The position numbers and the translations under genes were made by a program. From assembly GCA_913058495.1 (NCBI GenBank), contig CAJXQC010000022.1:1-48166 (forward strand): a DNA stretch of 48,166 bases, written 5' to 3'. Source of the DNA: an uncultured Balneola sp. (GTDB lineage Bacteria > Bacteroidota > Rhodothermia > Balneolales > Balneolaceae). The notes beneath the pieces were generated by a model. The model did no database searches. It saw only the letters and a list, made by a program, of their open reading frames with translations, and was not told the DNA's origin. Shown here piece after piece: positions 15,273 to 23,345 of the stretch. Positions within the stretch are counted from its first letter, which is position 1, and each line of letters opens with the position of its first letter.

Positions 15273-17285
15273 CTATTTTATCAAAGTCATTCTACGGGTA
15301 ATTGTACTACCTTTTGAATTCAATTGATAAATATAGATACCGGATGAAAGATTAGAACCATTAAAAGAGACATTATGCGTTCCGGAAGTCATATTTTCAT
15401 TCAGCAAAGTTGAAACTTCTCTACCCAGCATATCATATACTTTTAGTGTTGTAAATCCACTTTCTCCTAATCTGAAACTAATCACGGTAGTTGGGTTAAA
15501 AGGATTCGGATAGTTTTGTGACAAATGAAACTGTTTAACCAATTCTGGTTCTTCTTCATTTGATACAACTATTCCTCCCTCTTCAGCAGGTGTAGGATCA
15601 CTTTCTATATTATTTCTACTTGCAGCTGTTACAAAATACCAATACCCGCTTTCTGAAGGTGGAGTAATATCTGTAAAACTGGTATCTCCGGTAACTTCTA
15701 TAAGGTTATAATATTTGGTCATCTCTTCAGATTCGTTTGGAGCTGTTCCGGAATCAACTCTGTAAACTGCATATTTAACCAATGAATCCGTATGACTACT
15801 TGTGACAGATTTACCGATCTGATCTATTGATGACGGACTCCAGGAAATATTAAAAATATACTCAGTCTCCGGATCTCTGGTTACAACCAGATTTTCAGGA
15901 GTGTCAGGTTTAGCCATACTCTTCCATTCCATCACAGGTTGAAGAGCATCATATTTATAAAAGTTATTTCTTAAAGTATCTGCAAAACCCTTTGATGAAA
16001 AACCTGTTAAGTTTTTTTCTCTGAAAAATACACTTCCTTGAATTTTTGGGTTTGCACGGTTGATCCTAACCTGTTTGGGAACCTCACTTGCGGTATAGCT
16101 AGCGTCTCCAGTGTTCGAGTCGCTTCTGTACAATGCATGTCCCGGATAAATATGTCTTTCATTTGCTGCTGCACTGTCTGCCCACCAGGTGGCCAGCGCT
16201 TTATAATCCTGCCCATATGGTCCGAATCTATTTATTCCCCAATACAATTGAGGAGTAATGTAATCAATAGTCCGTTCCTGAAGCCATTCGATTCCATCAC
16301 CGTAAATAACTTCGTAAGCATTCATACCACTTATTCCGTCAGGTGTACCACTTTTCCATATTCCAAACGGGCTGATACCAAATTTTACCCATGGTTTTAC
16401 AATATTCATACTGTCATGTAAAGCTTCTACAAAGATATCAATATTATTTCTTCTCCAATCGTCCTTATCTGTAAAACCCCTTGGATACATCTCAAAAGTT
16501 TTATCATCCAGTGTATCGTTTACAACCAGAGTCTCCCCATCTACAACATAGCTTGATGCCATGTGATTGGGAGGATAGGGATAGAAATAATCATCAAAAT
16601 GAATCCCATCTACATCGTATCTGTTCACCACGTCCATTACAACCTGTACATTGTAATCAATTACTTCAGGCAAACCAGGATTCATAATGGCAATCTTATT
16701 ATTCATCACAAACAGCCATTCAGGATGTGTATTTGCAACATGTTTTTCATCTCTTTGACTGGTGTCAAACTGTTTTCTTTTACCTTTTTCATATTCTTTT
16801 TGAAGAAATGGCTTTAAACTTTCATCTACATCTTCTTCTGTCGCTTTCCCAGGTAAAGCCTTTTGTGTGAAGTCACTTGGTATAGTTCTCATTGCTCTGT
16901 ATGGATTTAGCCATGCGTGCAATTCCATTCCTCGCTTATGAGCTTCTTCAATTGCAAATTCTAAAGGATCCCAGTAAGGGTCCGGAGCTCTTCCTTCCTC
17001 TCCTGTAAGATATTTTGACCATGGTTCGATAGGAGAATCATAAAGTGCATCTCCCTCTGTTCTGATCTGGAAAAAAACTATATTGATTCCCATTTTATCC
17101 AGCTTATTCAATTTGCTGATAAGATCATCTTGTTGAAATCTGACCGGTATTCCACCAGCCTGTGGCCAATCTAAATTTATAACTGTAGCCATCCACGTAC
17201 CTCTGAACTCATATTTAGGTACATTTTCTTGTGAGAATGTCATAGCCGGAGCTAAAATAAAAAAAAGGAAAAATAGCTTTTTCAT
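15273..17285 (-). CDS. T9SS-exported GHL10 family glycoside hydrolase (DUF187)
   Basis: A 670-residue secreted glycosidase. Signal peptide KKLFFLFFILAPAMTFSQ, then a GH10-like (GHL10/DUF187) TIM barrel at ~25-440 with EFRGTWMATVINLDWP, VFFQIRTEGDALY, LHAWLNPYRA and DGIHFDDYFYPYP. A fibronectin type III domain (~465-570) and a T9SS type A sorting domain (~590-670) follow. E. coli DigH, a GHL10 member, cleaves denuded peptidoglycan glycan strands, so peptidoglycan or a related amino-sugar polymer is a reasonable substrate; this is inference. A strong terminator just upstream belongs to the neighbouring unit, so this gene starts its own transcript, probably with the NAGPA gene. Confidence 0.92.
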   Translation of the reverse strand: MKKLFFLFFILAPAMTFSQENVPKYEFRGTWMATVINLDWPQAGGIPVRFQQDDLISKLNKLDKMGINIVFFQIRTEGDALYDSPIEPWSKYLTGEEGRAPDPYWDPLEFAIEEAHKRGMELHAWLNPYRAMRTIPSDFTQKALPGKATEEDVDESLKPFLQKEYEKGKRKQFDTSQRDEKHVANTHPEWLFVMNNKIAIMNPGLPEVIDYNVQVVMDVVNRYDVDGIHFDDYFYPYPPNHMASSYVVDGETLVVNDTLDDKTFEMYPRGFTDKDDWRRNNIDIFVEALHDSMNIVKPWVKFGISPFGIWKSGTPDGISGMNAYEVIYGDGIEWLQERTIDYITPQLYWGINRFGPYGQDYKALATWWADSAAANERHIYPGHALYRSDSNTGDASYTASEVPKQVRINRANPKIQGSVFFREKNLTGFSSKGFADTLRNNFYKYDALQPVMEWKSMAKPDTPENLVVTRDPETEYIFNISWSPSSIDQIGKSVTSSHTDSLVKYAVYRVDSGTAPNESEEMTKYYNLIEVTGDTSFTDITPPSESGYWYFVTAASRNNIESDPTPAEEGGIVVSNEEEPELVKQFHLSQNYPNPFNPTTVISFRLGESGFTTLKVYDMLGREVSTLLNENMTSGTHNVSFNGSNLSSGIYIYQLNSKGSTITRRMTLIK

Positions 17286-17314
17286 AAAACGTTTTGTGCT
17301 CTCTATTAGGGATA

Positions 17315-17342
17315 AAAAAAAGGCAGCACAAGGCTGCCTTTT
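17315..17342 (-). terminator. Intrinsic terminator of the TonB/PorV/T9SS unit
   Basis: A perfect 10-bp stem AAAAGGCAGC (17318-17327) pairs with GCTGCCTTTT (17333-17342) around the loop ACAAG. On the minus strand it is followed by an uninterrupted T8 run. It lies 15 bases after the stop of the T9SS propeller gene, the last gene of the minus-strand unit. Confidence 0.93.
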
Positions 17343-17357
17343 CTATTAAACAATTGC

Positions 17358-18755
17358 TTATTTAATTAAAGTCATACGATTGGTTAAACGTAAACCATTC
17401 GCTTGTAGTGTATAGATATATACGCCAGAAGCTAAATTCGTAGCATCGAAAGTTACAGAATGATCACCTGCATTTTCTCTGTTATTTACTAATGTAGCAA
17501 CTTCTCTACCTGTAATATCATACACTTTCAATGTCACAAGACCAGCCTGATCAATTGAGTAGTTGATATTAGTAGTTGGGTTAAACGGATTAGGATAATT
17601 CTGACCCAATTTAAATCCTTCAGGTATTGTATTCAGGTTGTCTTCATTTGAAGTGTACACCTGAGATGTAGTGAATTTTTGAACATCAAACTCCGTATCT
17701 CCACCACTGAAAACACCTACATACGCTACTGTTCCTTCAGCATCAAAATCGAGTGCTCTTGGACGGCCTGCATCGAATTCGTTTGTGAATTCAGGATTTC
17801 CACCACCGGCAACCCATCTTAAACTATCCAATGGTTCTTCACTGGCAGTACCCAAAGTAGCATAATCAAAAGCATACCAAGTTTGTGGAGTGTATGGTGC
17901 ATCAGGAACATCGTTTAATGAACCAGCACCTACCCATAGATGTTTTGTTCTTGGGTGAATATCAAAACTTTCTGCTCTGATTCCTCTTAACACAGTATCC
18001 GGAGTACCGAAACCACTGAATTCATCAGGCTTTTGATATCTCAATACGTAACCATTGGTATAACCTGCCCACCAAATAGTTTGGCCATCAGCTGAAACTT
18101 GTACATCTCTCGAGAAACTTTGAGTTGTAGTAATAACTACTTCCTCATTTTCAAGATTGCTGTCATACTTGTAAATAGGAGCGTCAGTTCCCACTACACA
18201 TCCAACATAAATATTTCCTTCAGCATCGGTACTTGCTTCACCTAATGAACATCCTGCTGTAGGATCTACCATGGCAAGTCCCTGACCTGTTTGATAATCG
18301 ACCTTATAAAGTCGGTTAAACTGAGAAATAACAATATGTCCATCCATAATGCTGGTTTCAATTCCTCTACCGGAATAACCTTCATACGCTTCACCTGTCC
18401 AAACTCTACCTAAAGTATCATTAGGAGTGGTTCCATCAGCATATTCGATTACTTTTAGAGGTGAGAAACTCGCTGGAGTTCCATTTGCGTTATAAACATA
18501 GATCGCTCTTGTAGTCAGAGTATCAGGATCTCCGTTATCTCCATCTCTATTGGTAATTATAGTTTCAGTAGCTGAAAACGGCTGAATCCATACCTTTCCA
18601 TCCGGATCTACAGCCACACCATGTACTTCAAAAAACAAATCACTGGTATTTGCAGTATCAGGTATAAATGTGTCATCGAATGTCCAATTTTGTGCATTTA
18701 CCAGCATAGGTGCCAGCAAAAAACACAATAGAATAAGTAGTTTGTTGTTTTTCAT
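17358..18755 (-). CDS. T9SS-exported beta-propeller protein
   Basis: A 465-residue secreted protein. Signal peptide LLILLCFLLAPMLVNAQ is followed by a repeated beta-propeller (~25-375; VHGVAVDPDGKVWIQP, STDAEGNIYVGCVVG, VSADGQTIWWAGY, DFDAEGTVAYVGVF) of NHL/SMP-30-like type, then a T9SS type A sorting domain (FKLGQNYPNPFNPTTNINYS to RLTNRMTLIK). No catalytic residues can be assigned; such propellers often bind or display ligands at the surface. It is the last gene of the unit starting with the TonB-dependent receptor, 80 bases behind the TIG lipoprotein, and ends at an intrinsic terminator. Confidence 0.85.
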   Translation of the reverse strand: MKNNKLLILLCFLLAPMLVNAQNWTFDDTFIPDTANTSDLFFEVHGVAVDPDGKVWIQPFSATETIITNRDGDNGDPDTLTTRAIYVYNANGTPASFSPLKVIEYADGTTPNDTLGRVWTGEAYEGYSGRGIETSIMDGHIVISQFNRLYKVDYQTGQGLAMVDPTAGCSLGEASTDAEGNIYVGCVVGTDAPIYKYDSNLENEEVVITTTQSFSRDVQVSADGQTIWWAGYTNGYVLRYQKPDEFSGFGTPDTVLRGIRAESFDIHPRTKHLWVGAGSLNDVPDAPYTPQTWYAFDYATLGTASEEPLDSLRWVAGGGNPEFTNEFDAGRPRALDFDAEGTVAYVGVFSGGDTEFDVQKFTTSQVYTSNEDNLNTIPEGFKLGQNYPNPFNPTTNINYSIDQAGLVTLKVYDITGREVATLVNNRENAGDHSVTFDATNLASGVYIYTLQANGLRLTNRMTLIK

Positions 18756-18835
18756 AGTTCTCCTTTTTGTATCCGTGTTTCTATAAGTTTTATTTATTTG
18801 TTAAGTGTTTAACAGTCTGTACTGTATAGTTTTTT

Positions 18836-20122
18836 CTAATTAAATCCAAAAATACCGGCTCTTGTCCGATCAAACATATCCATAAAATTGAGACTCGCTT
18901 CATCTCCTTCTATAGTTACAACAGCAAATTCATCATCCCTCCATGTAATACTGAAAGTGCCTTCTTTGATCATTCCGGGGTAAAAAGCCTGATGTCGGAG
19001 CGAAGGAAAGACTCTTACAATGCTTGTTTCTCCATCGTTTCCAATCAAAAGCTCACCGTTTGAAGCAAATATGAGAGAGGTTATTAAACCATCATAATTA
19101 GCTCCGAAATCGAAATAAAGTTCTCCCGCGCCTAAATTACCTCCGCCATTGATAGGAAATTTCCAAACCTGCTGACTTCCGTTGATATCACCACCAACAT
19201 ACAATTCATTATTATTTTTGAAATAAGCTACCGCGCTAAACTGGCCTGTAAATGGGAATGTTGTTTCAGCTTTAGTAGAAGCATTAAATCTGTGAATAAG
19301 ATCACTGTCAAAACCTACAGCCCATAAAAAACCATTATCATCAAAAATCATATCGTTGATTTTGAGATCTGCAGATGATGATGCAGACCAAACACTTTCC
19401 CTTTTATCATCTCCGAAAGTCTTAGTGAAAATAGCTCTGATACTCTGTTGTGATAAAAACAAATCATTATTTTGACCTATCTCTAGATCACTATATTCCG
19501 TAAATCTCATTGTACTATCTGTAGGATATGGTCTGGAATCATTTGGATCAGGTCTGGGTTCACCAGGATATTTTACAAGATCTCTTGTTATAGTTCCATC
19601 CGGTGCAATTTTAGTGTACCTGATAACTCCGTTCCGATCTATAATCGTATATACATTATTATCTCCATCAACCCCGACAGGTGTTGTTGGTACAAAACTT
19701 ACATCAGTACCAGGATAAAAGCCCTGAGGTTGTCTTAATGTGTAAGCATAACTTTCGCTTAAAAACTCTGCGTCTCTAACCCCAACTTGAACAGATAAAT
19801 CCGTTCCATGTATAGTACCGGGACGTACAATAAGTTCAGTTGGCGTTGCACTTAAAATAACGCCCGATGAACCACCAAAATTGATCACTACTTCTTCGGG
19901 GTCATCAGAAAAATTTTGACCTGTTACTATTACTGAATCAACTCCTGCAAGATAACTTGGGTCGGGGGATATATTTGTAACTACAGGTCTTTCTGCGGAC
20001 AACTCAAACTCCGGGTCAAAAATACTGTTTCCATCTCCACAATTTGAAAAAATCAGAGCAATACCTGAAAGAATAATAATTCTTGTGTTCAATTCTTTTA
20101 AAGTTTTAAAGTACGTTTTCAT
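18836..20122 (-). CDS. Surface lipoprotein with TIG domain and beta-propeller
   Basis: A 428-residue predicted lipoprotein: the hydrophobic signal IIILSGIALIFSNC places a lipobox Cys at about residue 28. An IPT/TIG Ig-like domain covers ~45-125 (RPVVTNISPDPSYLAG, VIVTGQNFSDDPEEVVINFG), and the rest looks like an NHL-type propeller (GVDGDNNVYTIID, MIFDDNGFLWAVGFDS, LYVGGDINGSQQVW). This layout recalls SusE/F-type or TIG lipoproteins that bind ligand beside a TonB-dependent receptor; the ligand is unknown. Its start codon directly abuts the stop of the PorV-like gene (no spacer), so it is cotranscribed and probably coupled. It has no T9SS sorting domain, consistent with lipid anchoring. Confidence 0.82.
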   Translation of the reverse strand: MKTYFKTLKELNTRIIILSGIALIFSNCGDGNSIFDPEFELSAERPVVTNISPDPSYLAGVDSVIVTGQNFSDDPEEVVINFGGSSGVILSATPTELIVRPGTIHGTDLSVQVGVRDAEFLSESYAYTLRQPQGFYPGTDVSFVPTTPVGVDGDNNVYTIIDRNGVIRYTKIAPDGTITRDLVKYPGEPRPDPNDSRPYPTDSTMRFTEYSDLEIGQNNDLFLSQQSIRAIFTKTFGDDKRESVWSASSSADLKINDMIFDDNGFLWAVGFDSDLIHRFNASTKAETTFPFTGQFSAVAYFKNNNELYVGGDINGSQQVWKFPINGGGNLGAGELYFDFGANYDGLITSLIFASNGELLIGNDGETSIVRVFPSLRHQAFYPGMIKEGTFSITWRDDEFAVVTIEGDEASLNFMDMFDRTRAGIFGFN

Positions 20123-21130
20123 TTAAAATCCAATTTGTGCACTAAATCTGTTAACCTCTCCGAATACTCCGAATTGAGTATAAGAATAGTCGATGCTTAG
20201 ATTTACTTTTTTCAAAGGCTGTATTACACCAAACCCAAATGACAATTTCTCTTCATCTTTAGGAAAGCCATAGCCCCCTCTGAGTATGAACCTGTTCATA
20301 AAAGTATATTCAGTACCTATAAAGATTTGTTCATCATAATCTCGTGGTCTGTTGGTATCGATTGCAACCAAAAGAGAATGTGTTTCAGGATCTATATCGG
20401 CTAAATCCAGAACATTCATTGAAATCCCTATCTTGAATGTAAGCGGTAATTCCTGTTCTTCTTCTGCAAAAGATACTTCCTGTGAAAAATTTCTAAGGGC
20501 AAAAGCAAAATTAAGGCTCTTGAAACCGGTCTTATAAAAAGCTCCAAAATCAAGAACTCCAACTCCTGCAGAATATGATTCCGTTATATAACCTCCGTTA
20601 CCATCAGTATTTACAGGCGCAGAAGTCAAATCTTCATACGCATATTTGAAATTCGCACCTACAGAAAACTTATCCGTAATTGCGTTAGCATAAGAAAGGC
20701 CGATAGTAATGGCTGTAGGATTTACAAGTCCGTTATCGAGATAACCAAGAGGATTGTTAGGATCATTGTCACGTACAGTTGCTATAATATCTCCGTAATC
20801 TACAGATGTTGCATTTAATCCGAACACTCCAATATTTGAATTTCCCGGTTTGTAAATAATAGATGCAGAGTTATGACTAATGTCTGCAATCCACTGTACG
20901 ACACCGGCGGTAACACTAACTTTGTCTTCAACTAAAGCTAAAGTAGCCGGATTGTAAAAAGGACTGTAAGCTCCCATATTTACCGAAGTTACAGCATCTG
21001 ACATTGCCGAAGCTCTTGCTGACGGTGAAACTGATAAAAATTTCATACTCGTCTGAGCCCTTTTGTCCTGAGCATTGAGCAAAGGAGAAGCGAAAAGTAT
21101 TAAAAAAAGTATTGTAGCTATTTTCTTCAT
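20123..21130 (-). CDS. PorV/PorQ family outer-membrane protein
   Basis: A 335-residue FadL-like barrel with signal peptide ATILFLILFASPLLNAQ and the PorV/PorQ hallmark SMKFLSVSPSARASAMSDA followed by YSPFYNPATLAL. It ends with beta strands and a C-terminal Phe (NRFSAQIGF). PorV carries T9SS cargo from the translocon to the attachment complex; PorV-like paralogues are common in Balneolota and may serve particular cargo. Here it sits between a TonB-dependent receptor/surface protein pair and two surface propeller proteins, one of them T9SS cargo, which suggests a dedicated export partner. It lies 14 bases behind the 727-residue gene in the same unit. Confidence 0.9.
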   Translation of the reverse strand: MKKIATILFLILFASPLLNAQDKRAQTSMKFLSVSPSARASAMSDAVTSVNMGAYSPFYNPATLALVEDKVSVTAGVVQWIADISHNSASIIYKPGNSNIGVFGLNATSVDYGDIIATVRDNDPNNPLGYLDNGLVNPTAITIGLSYANAITDKFSVGANFKYAYEDLTSAPVNTDGNGGYITESYSAGVGVLDFGAFYKTGFKSLNFAFALRNFSQEVSFAEEEQELPLTFKIGISMNVLDLADIDPETHSLLVAIDTNRPRDYDEQIFIGTEYTFMNRFILRGGYGFPKDEEKLSFGFGVIQPLKKVNLSIDYSYTQFGVFGEVNRFSAQIGF

Positions 21131-21144
21131 ATTTATAGGAGCCC

Positions 21145-23328
21145 TTAAAGTATAATTACTATTTTACGAATGGCTACTTGTCCAAATTCATCGTCGTTGG
21201 GATCAGTGTTAATGATCCGGGCGATGTAAATACCGCTGGCAACTCTTTGTCTAGAGTCGGTTCTCAGATCCCATGATTCATCTCCACTTCCTCCGGTATG
21301 GTCAATGGAACGAACTCTTTCTCCCAGCTCTGTATATATTTCAATGGTACATTCACCCGGAATTTCATAAAACTGAATACGATCACTTCCATCAGAGTCT
21401 GTAGTGAATAATAAACTGTTATCAGCACTTGCTGAATAAGGATTAGGAACCACACGGATATCACTCATTGATTCCCCTGCTGCTCTTAGTAAGGTGGCAG
21501 GATCATACGATTGTGTATAGTATCTGCTACTTCTTAATTTGGTACCTGTTGGAGTATTACCTGTATTGTCATTATTTGCTGATCCTACACTAACTATATA
21601 ATAATAGTAGTTAAGCCCTCTTATTGGTACATCAAGTTGGAAAGCTCCCGGATTTTCGCTTCTACCTGTTTCGCCATCCAGAACCGATGTCTCTGCCGGG
21701 CTTGCTTCGTATAGTAAACGATATGTACTGTCCACTCTTCCCTGTGCACGGTAAATTTCAAATCCTTCGATGTTTCCTACATCACCTTGATATTCCCAGT
21801 CCAGCTGTATTCCCCCTCCTTTTGATTCCACAAAAAACAGAGCAGGTGGTTCCGGAGCTTGTGGGATAGAATAATCTGAATCGAAATTTCCTACAGCTCT
21901 TTCGAAAGTTTGGAATAGTGAATCTCTTCCTGTAAAAACCCACTCATTCTTGGTCATGCTTAAAGACTGACCATTAGTTTCATATGTAATATCAGAATAT
22001 TGATCTCCACCTGACTCGACTATTTCTTTAAATTGACGTCCTACTCCCTCAGCTATTTCTCTTGTAATTCCGGCAGAAGCTTCAGCAATTACTATTCTTA
22101 CACTTTCACCTGGTGCCAGAGTGTAAGGCCCATAGCCATAGGTATATGCAAATCCACCTAAATTATTACCTTGTTTTGGGTCACCCGTTGGCTGTATAAA
22201 TCCATCATAACCACTGGGTTCAACCTTATAAGCATGGCGTTCACTATCTCTTCCTCTTGTCATCATTGCATACTCAGCAACCATTTTAGTTTCATTGAAC
22301 GCATCATTTTGACTGTAAAGCGGATCATCATTATGCTCTTCCCTCATAGTGAATGGCTGTGCGGGGTCATCAGAATTATCATTTGCAGATGCATCAGCAT
22401 GGAGCGTAACGGTTCCAACAAAGTGGTAAGCCTCTAATCGTCCGGTCGTATCTGCTTCTGTTAAATATCCACCTGATGTATTTGGCACATAGATCGGAGC
22501 GCCAATATTATCATAATTTGCATCCATAAAACCAGGGAAGCGTCCGTGCCATGCAAACTGAGCCCTGAAATCTTCCGGCTCTGCAGGTCTGAGACCGTCT
22601 CCACGACGATCATTCATAGTATTTTGACCCCACCCGGTTGCGTTTCCAATGGTGTGGCGGGAAGCTTTAACAGGGGCCATTCTGTTTAAGAAATAAGGAA
22701 CGAAACCCTCAACTGTTTGATTTGGCAATTCAATATCATCGTCAGCATCTGTATTACCTGTGTTTGTAAAGATATATTCTATCACATGGTAATTATCATG
22801 ATACTCTTGGCTGAATTGCATAGCAGTTCTTTGCACTGTTATTCCCAACAAACTATTTACAGTAGTCACAATTTTACGATCCGCTACCATAGCAGGATCC
22901 ACTTCATCATTGCTGACATCTTTGGCAAAAGACTGTAATCCGTCTACTATCACCTCAGGCGGTGTAAATTTACTTATAGTTTTCATTTCAATTGGGGTAA
23001 ACTCACCAAGCCCTTGCACTCTGGGGCCCACGTGTACCACTCTTTTAGAAAAGGTTGTTCCGTTTTCATCGGTAAAGTTTTCCGCTCCTAACCATAATGC
23101 TTTCATAGCTTGAGCATCCTGACCTAAATATATAGCTGGCCACTGCCAACCACCCTGCTGTTCTTTTATAAATCCTTCTTCAATTTCTGAACCTACACTG
23201 GCATAGAAATTATGAAATGAACCTACCGACAACCATCTGTTCTCAACCTGAGCAAATAAGAACCCGGTACAGGATATTAATACCACTAGAAAAGAAGTCG
23301 TTTTTTTCAATGTTTTCCTAACTGTCAT
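21145..23328 (-). CDS. Secreted surface protein with FN3-like and C-terminal sorting-like domain
   Basis: A 727-residue secreted protein with signal peptide TTSFLVVLISCTGFLFAQ. The first ~510 residues are a large beta-rich region without a family I can name, typical of proteins encoded beside TonB-dependent receptors in Balneolota. A fibronectin type III-like domain lies at ~520-620. The last ~100 residues form a FlgD-Ig/T9SS-like domain (IRVVPNPYSASADN, ECTIEIYTELGERVRSIDH, GIYIARI, VAIRKIVIIL), a divergent sorting domain compared with the QNYPNPFNP types nearby. It lies 17 bases behind the receptor gene and 14 before the PorV gene. I infer it is a surface partner of the receptor. Confidence 0.8.
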   Translation of the reverse strand: MTVRKTLKKTTSFLVVLISCTGFLFAQVENRWLSVGSFHNFYASVGSEIEEGFIKEQQGGWQWPAIYLGQDAQAMKALWLGAENFTDENGTTFSKRVVHVGPRVQGLGEFTPIEMKTISKFTPPEVIVDGLQSFAKDVSNDEVDPAMVADRKIVTTVNSLLGITVQRTAMQFSQEYHDNYHVIEYIFTNTGNTDADDDIELPNQTVEGFVPYFLNRMAPVKASRHTIGNATGWGQNTMNDRRGDGLRPAEPEDFRAQFAWHGRFPGFMDANYDNIGAPIYVPNTSGGYLTEADTTGRLEAYHFVGTVTLHADASANDNSDDPAQPFTMREEHNDDPLYSQNDAFNETKMVAEYAMMTRGRDSERHAYKVEPSGYDGFIQPTGDPKQGNNLGGFAYTYGYGPYTLAPGESVRIVIAEASAGITREIAEGVGRQFKEIVESGGDQYSDITYETNGQSLSMTKNEWVFTGRDSLFQTFERAVGNFDSDYSIPQAPEPPALFFVESKGGGIQLDWEYQGDVGNIEGFEIYRAQGRVDSTYRLLYEASPAETSVLDGETGRSENPGAFQLDVPIRGLNYYYYIVSVGSANNDNTGNTPTGTKLRSSRYYTQSYDPATLLRAAGESMSDIRVVPNPYSASADNSLLFTTDSDGSDRIQFYEIPGECTIEIYTELGERVRSIDHTGGSGDESWDLRTDSRQRVASGIYIARIINTDPNDDEFGQVAIRKIVIIL

Positions 23329-23345
23329 TTAAGCTTAATTCTAAA

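Noticed and set aside
16007-16817. Several open frames antisense to the GHL10 gene
   Set aside because: They are shadows of a strongly supported gene with signal peptide, catalytic domain and sorting domain.
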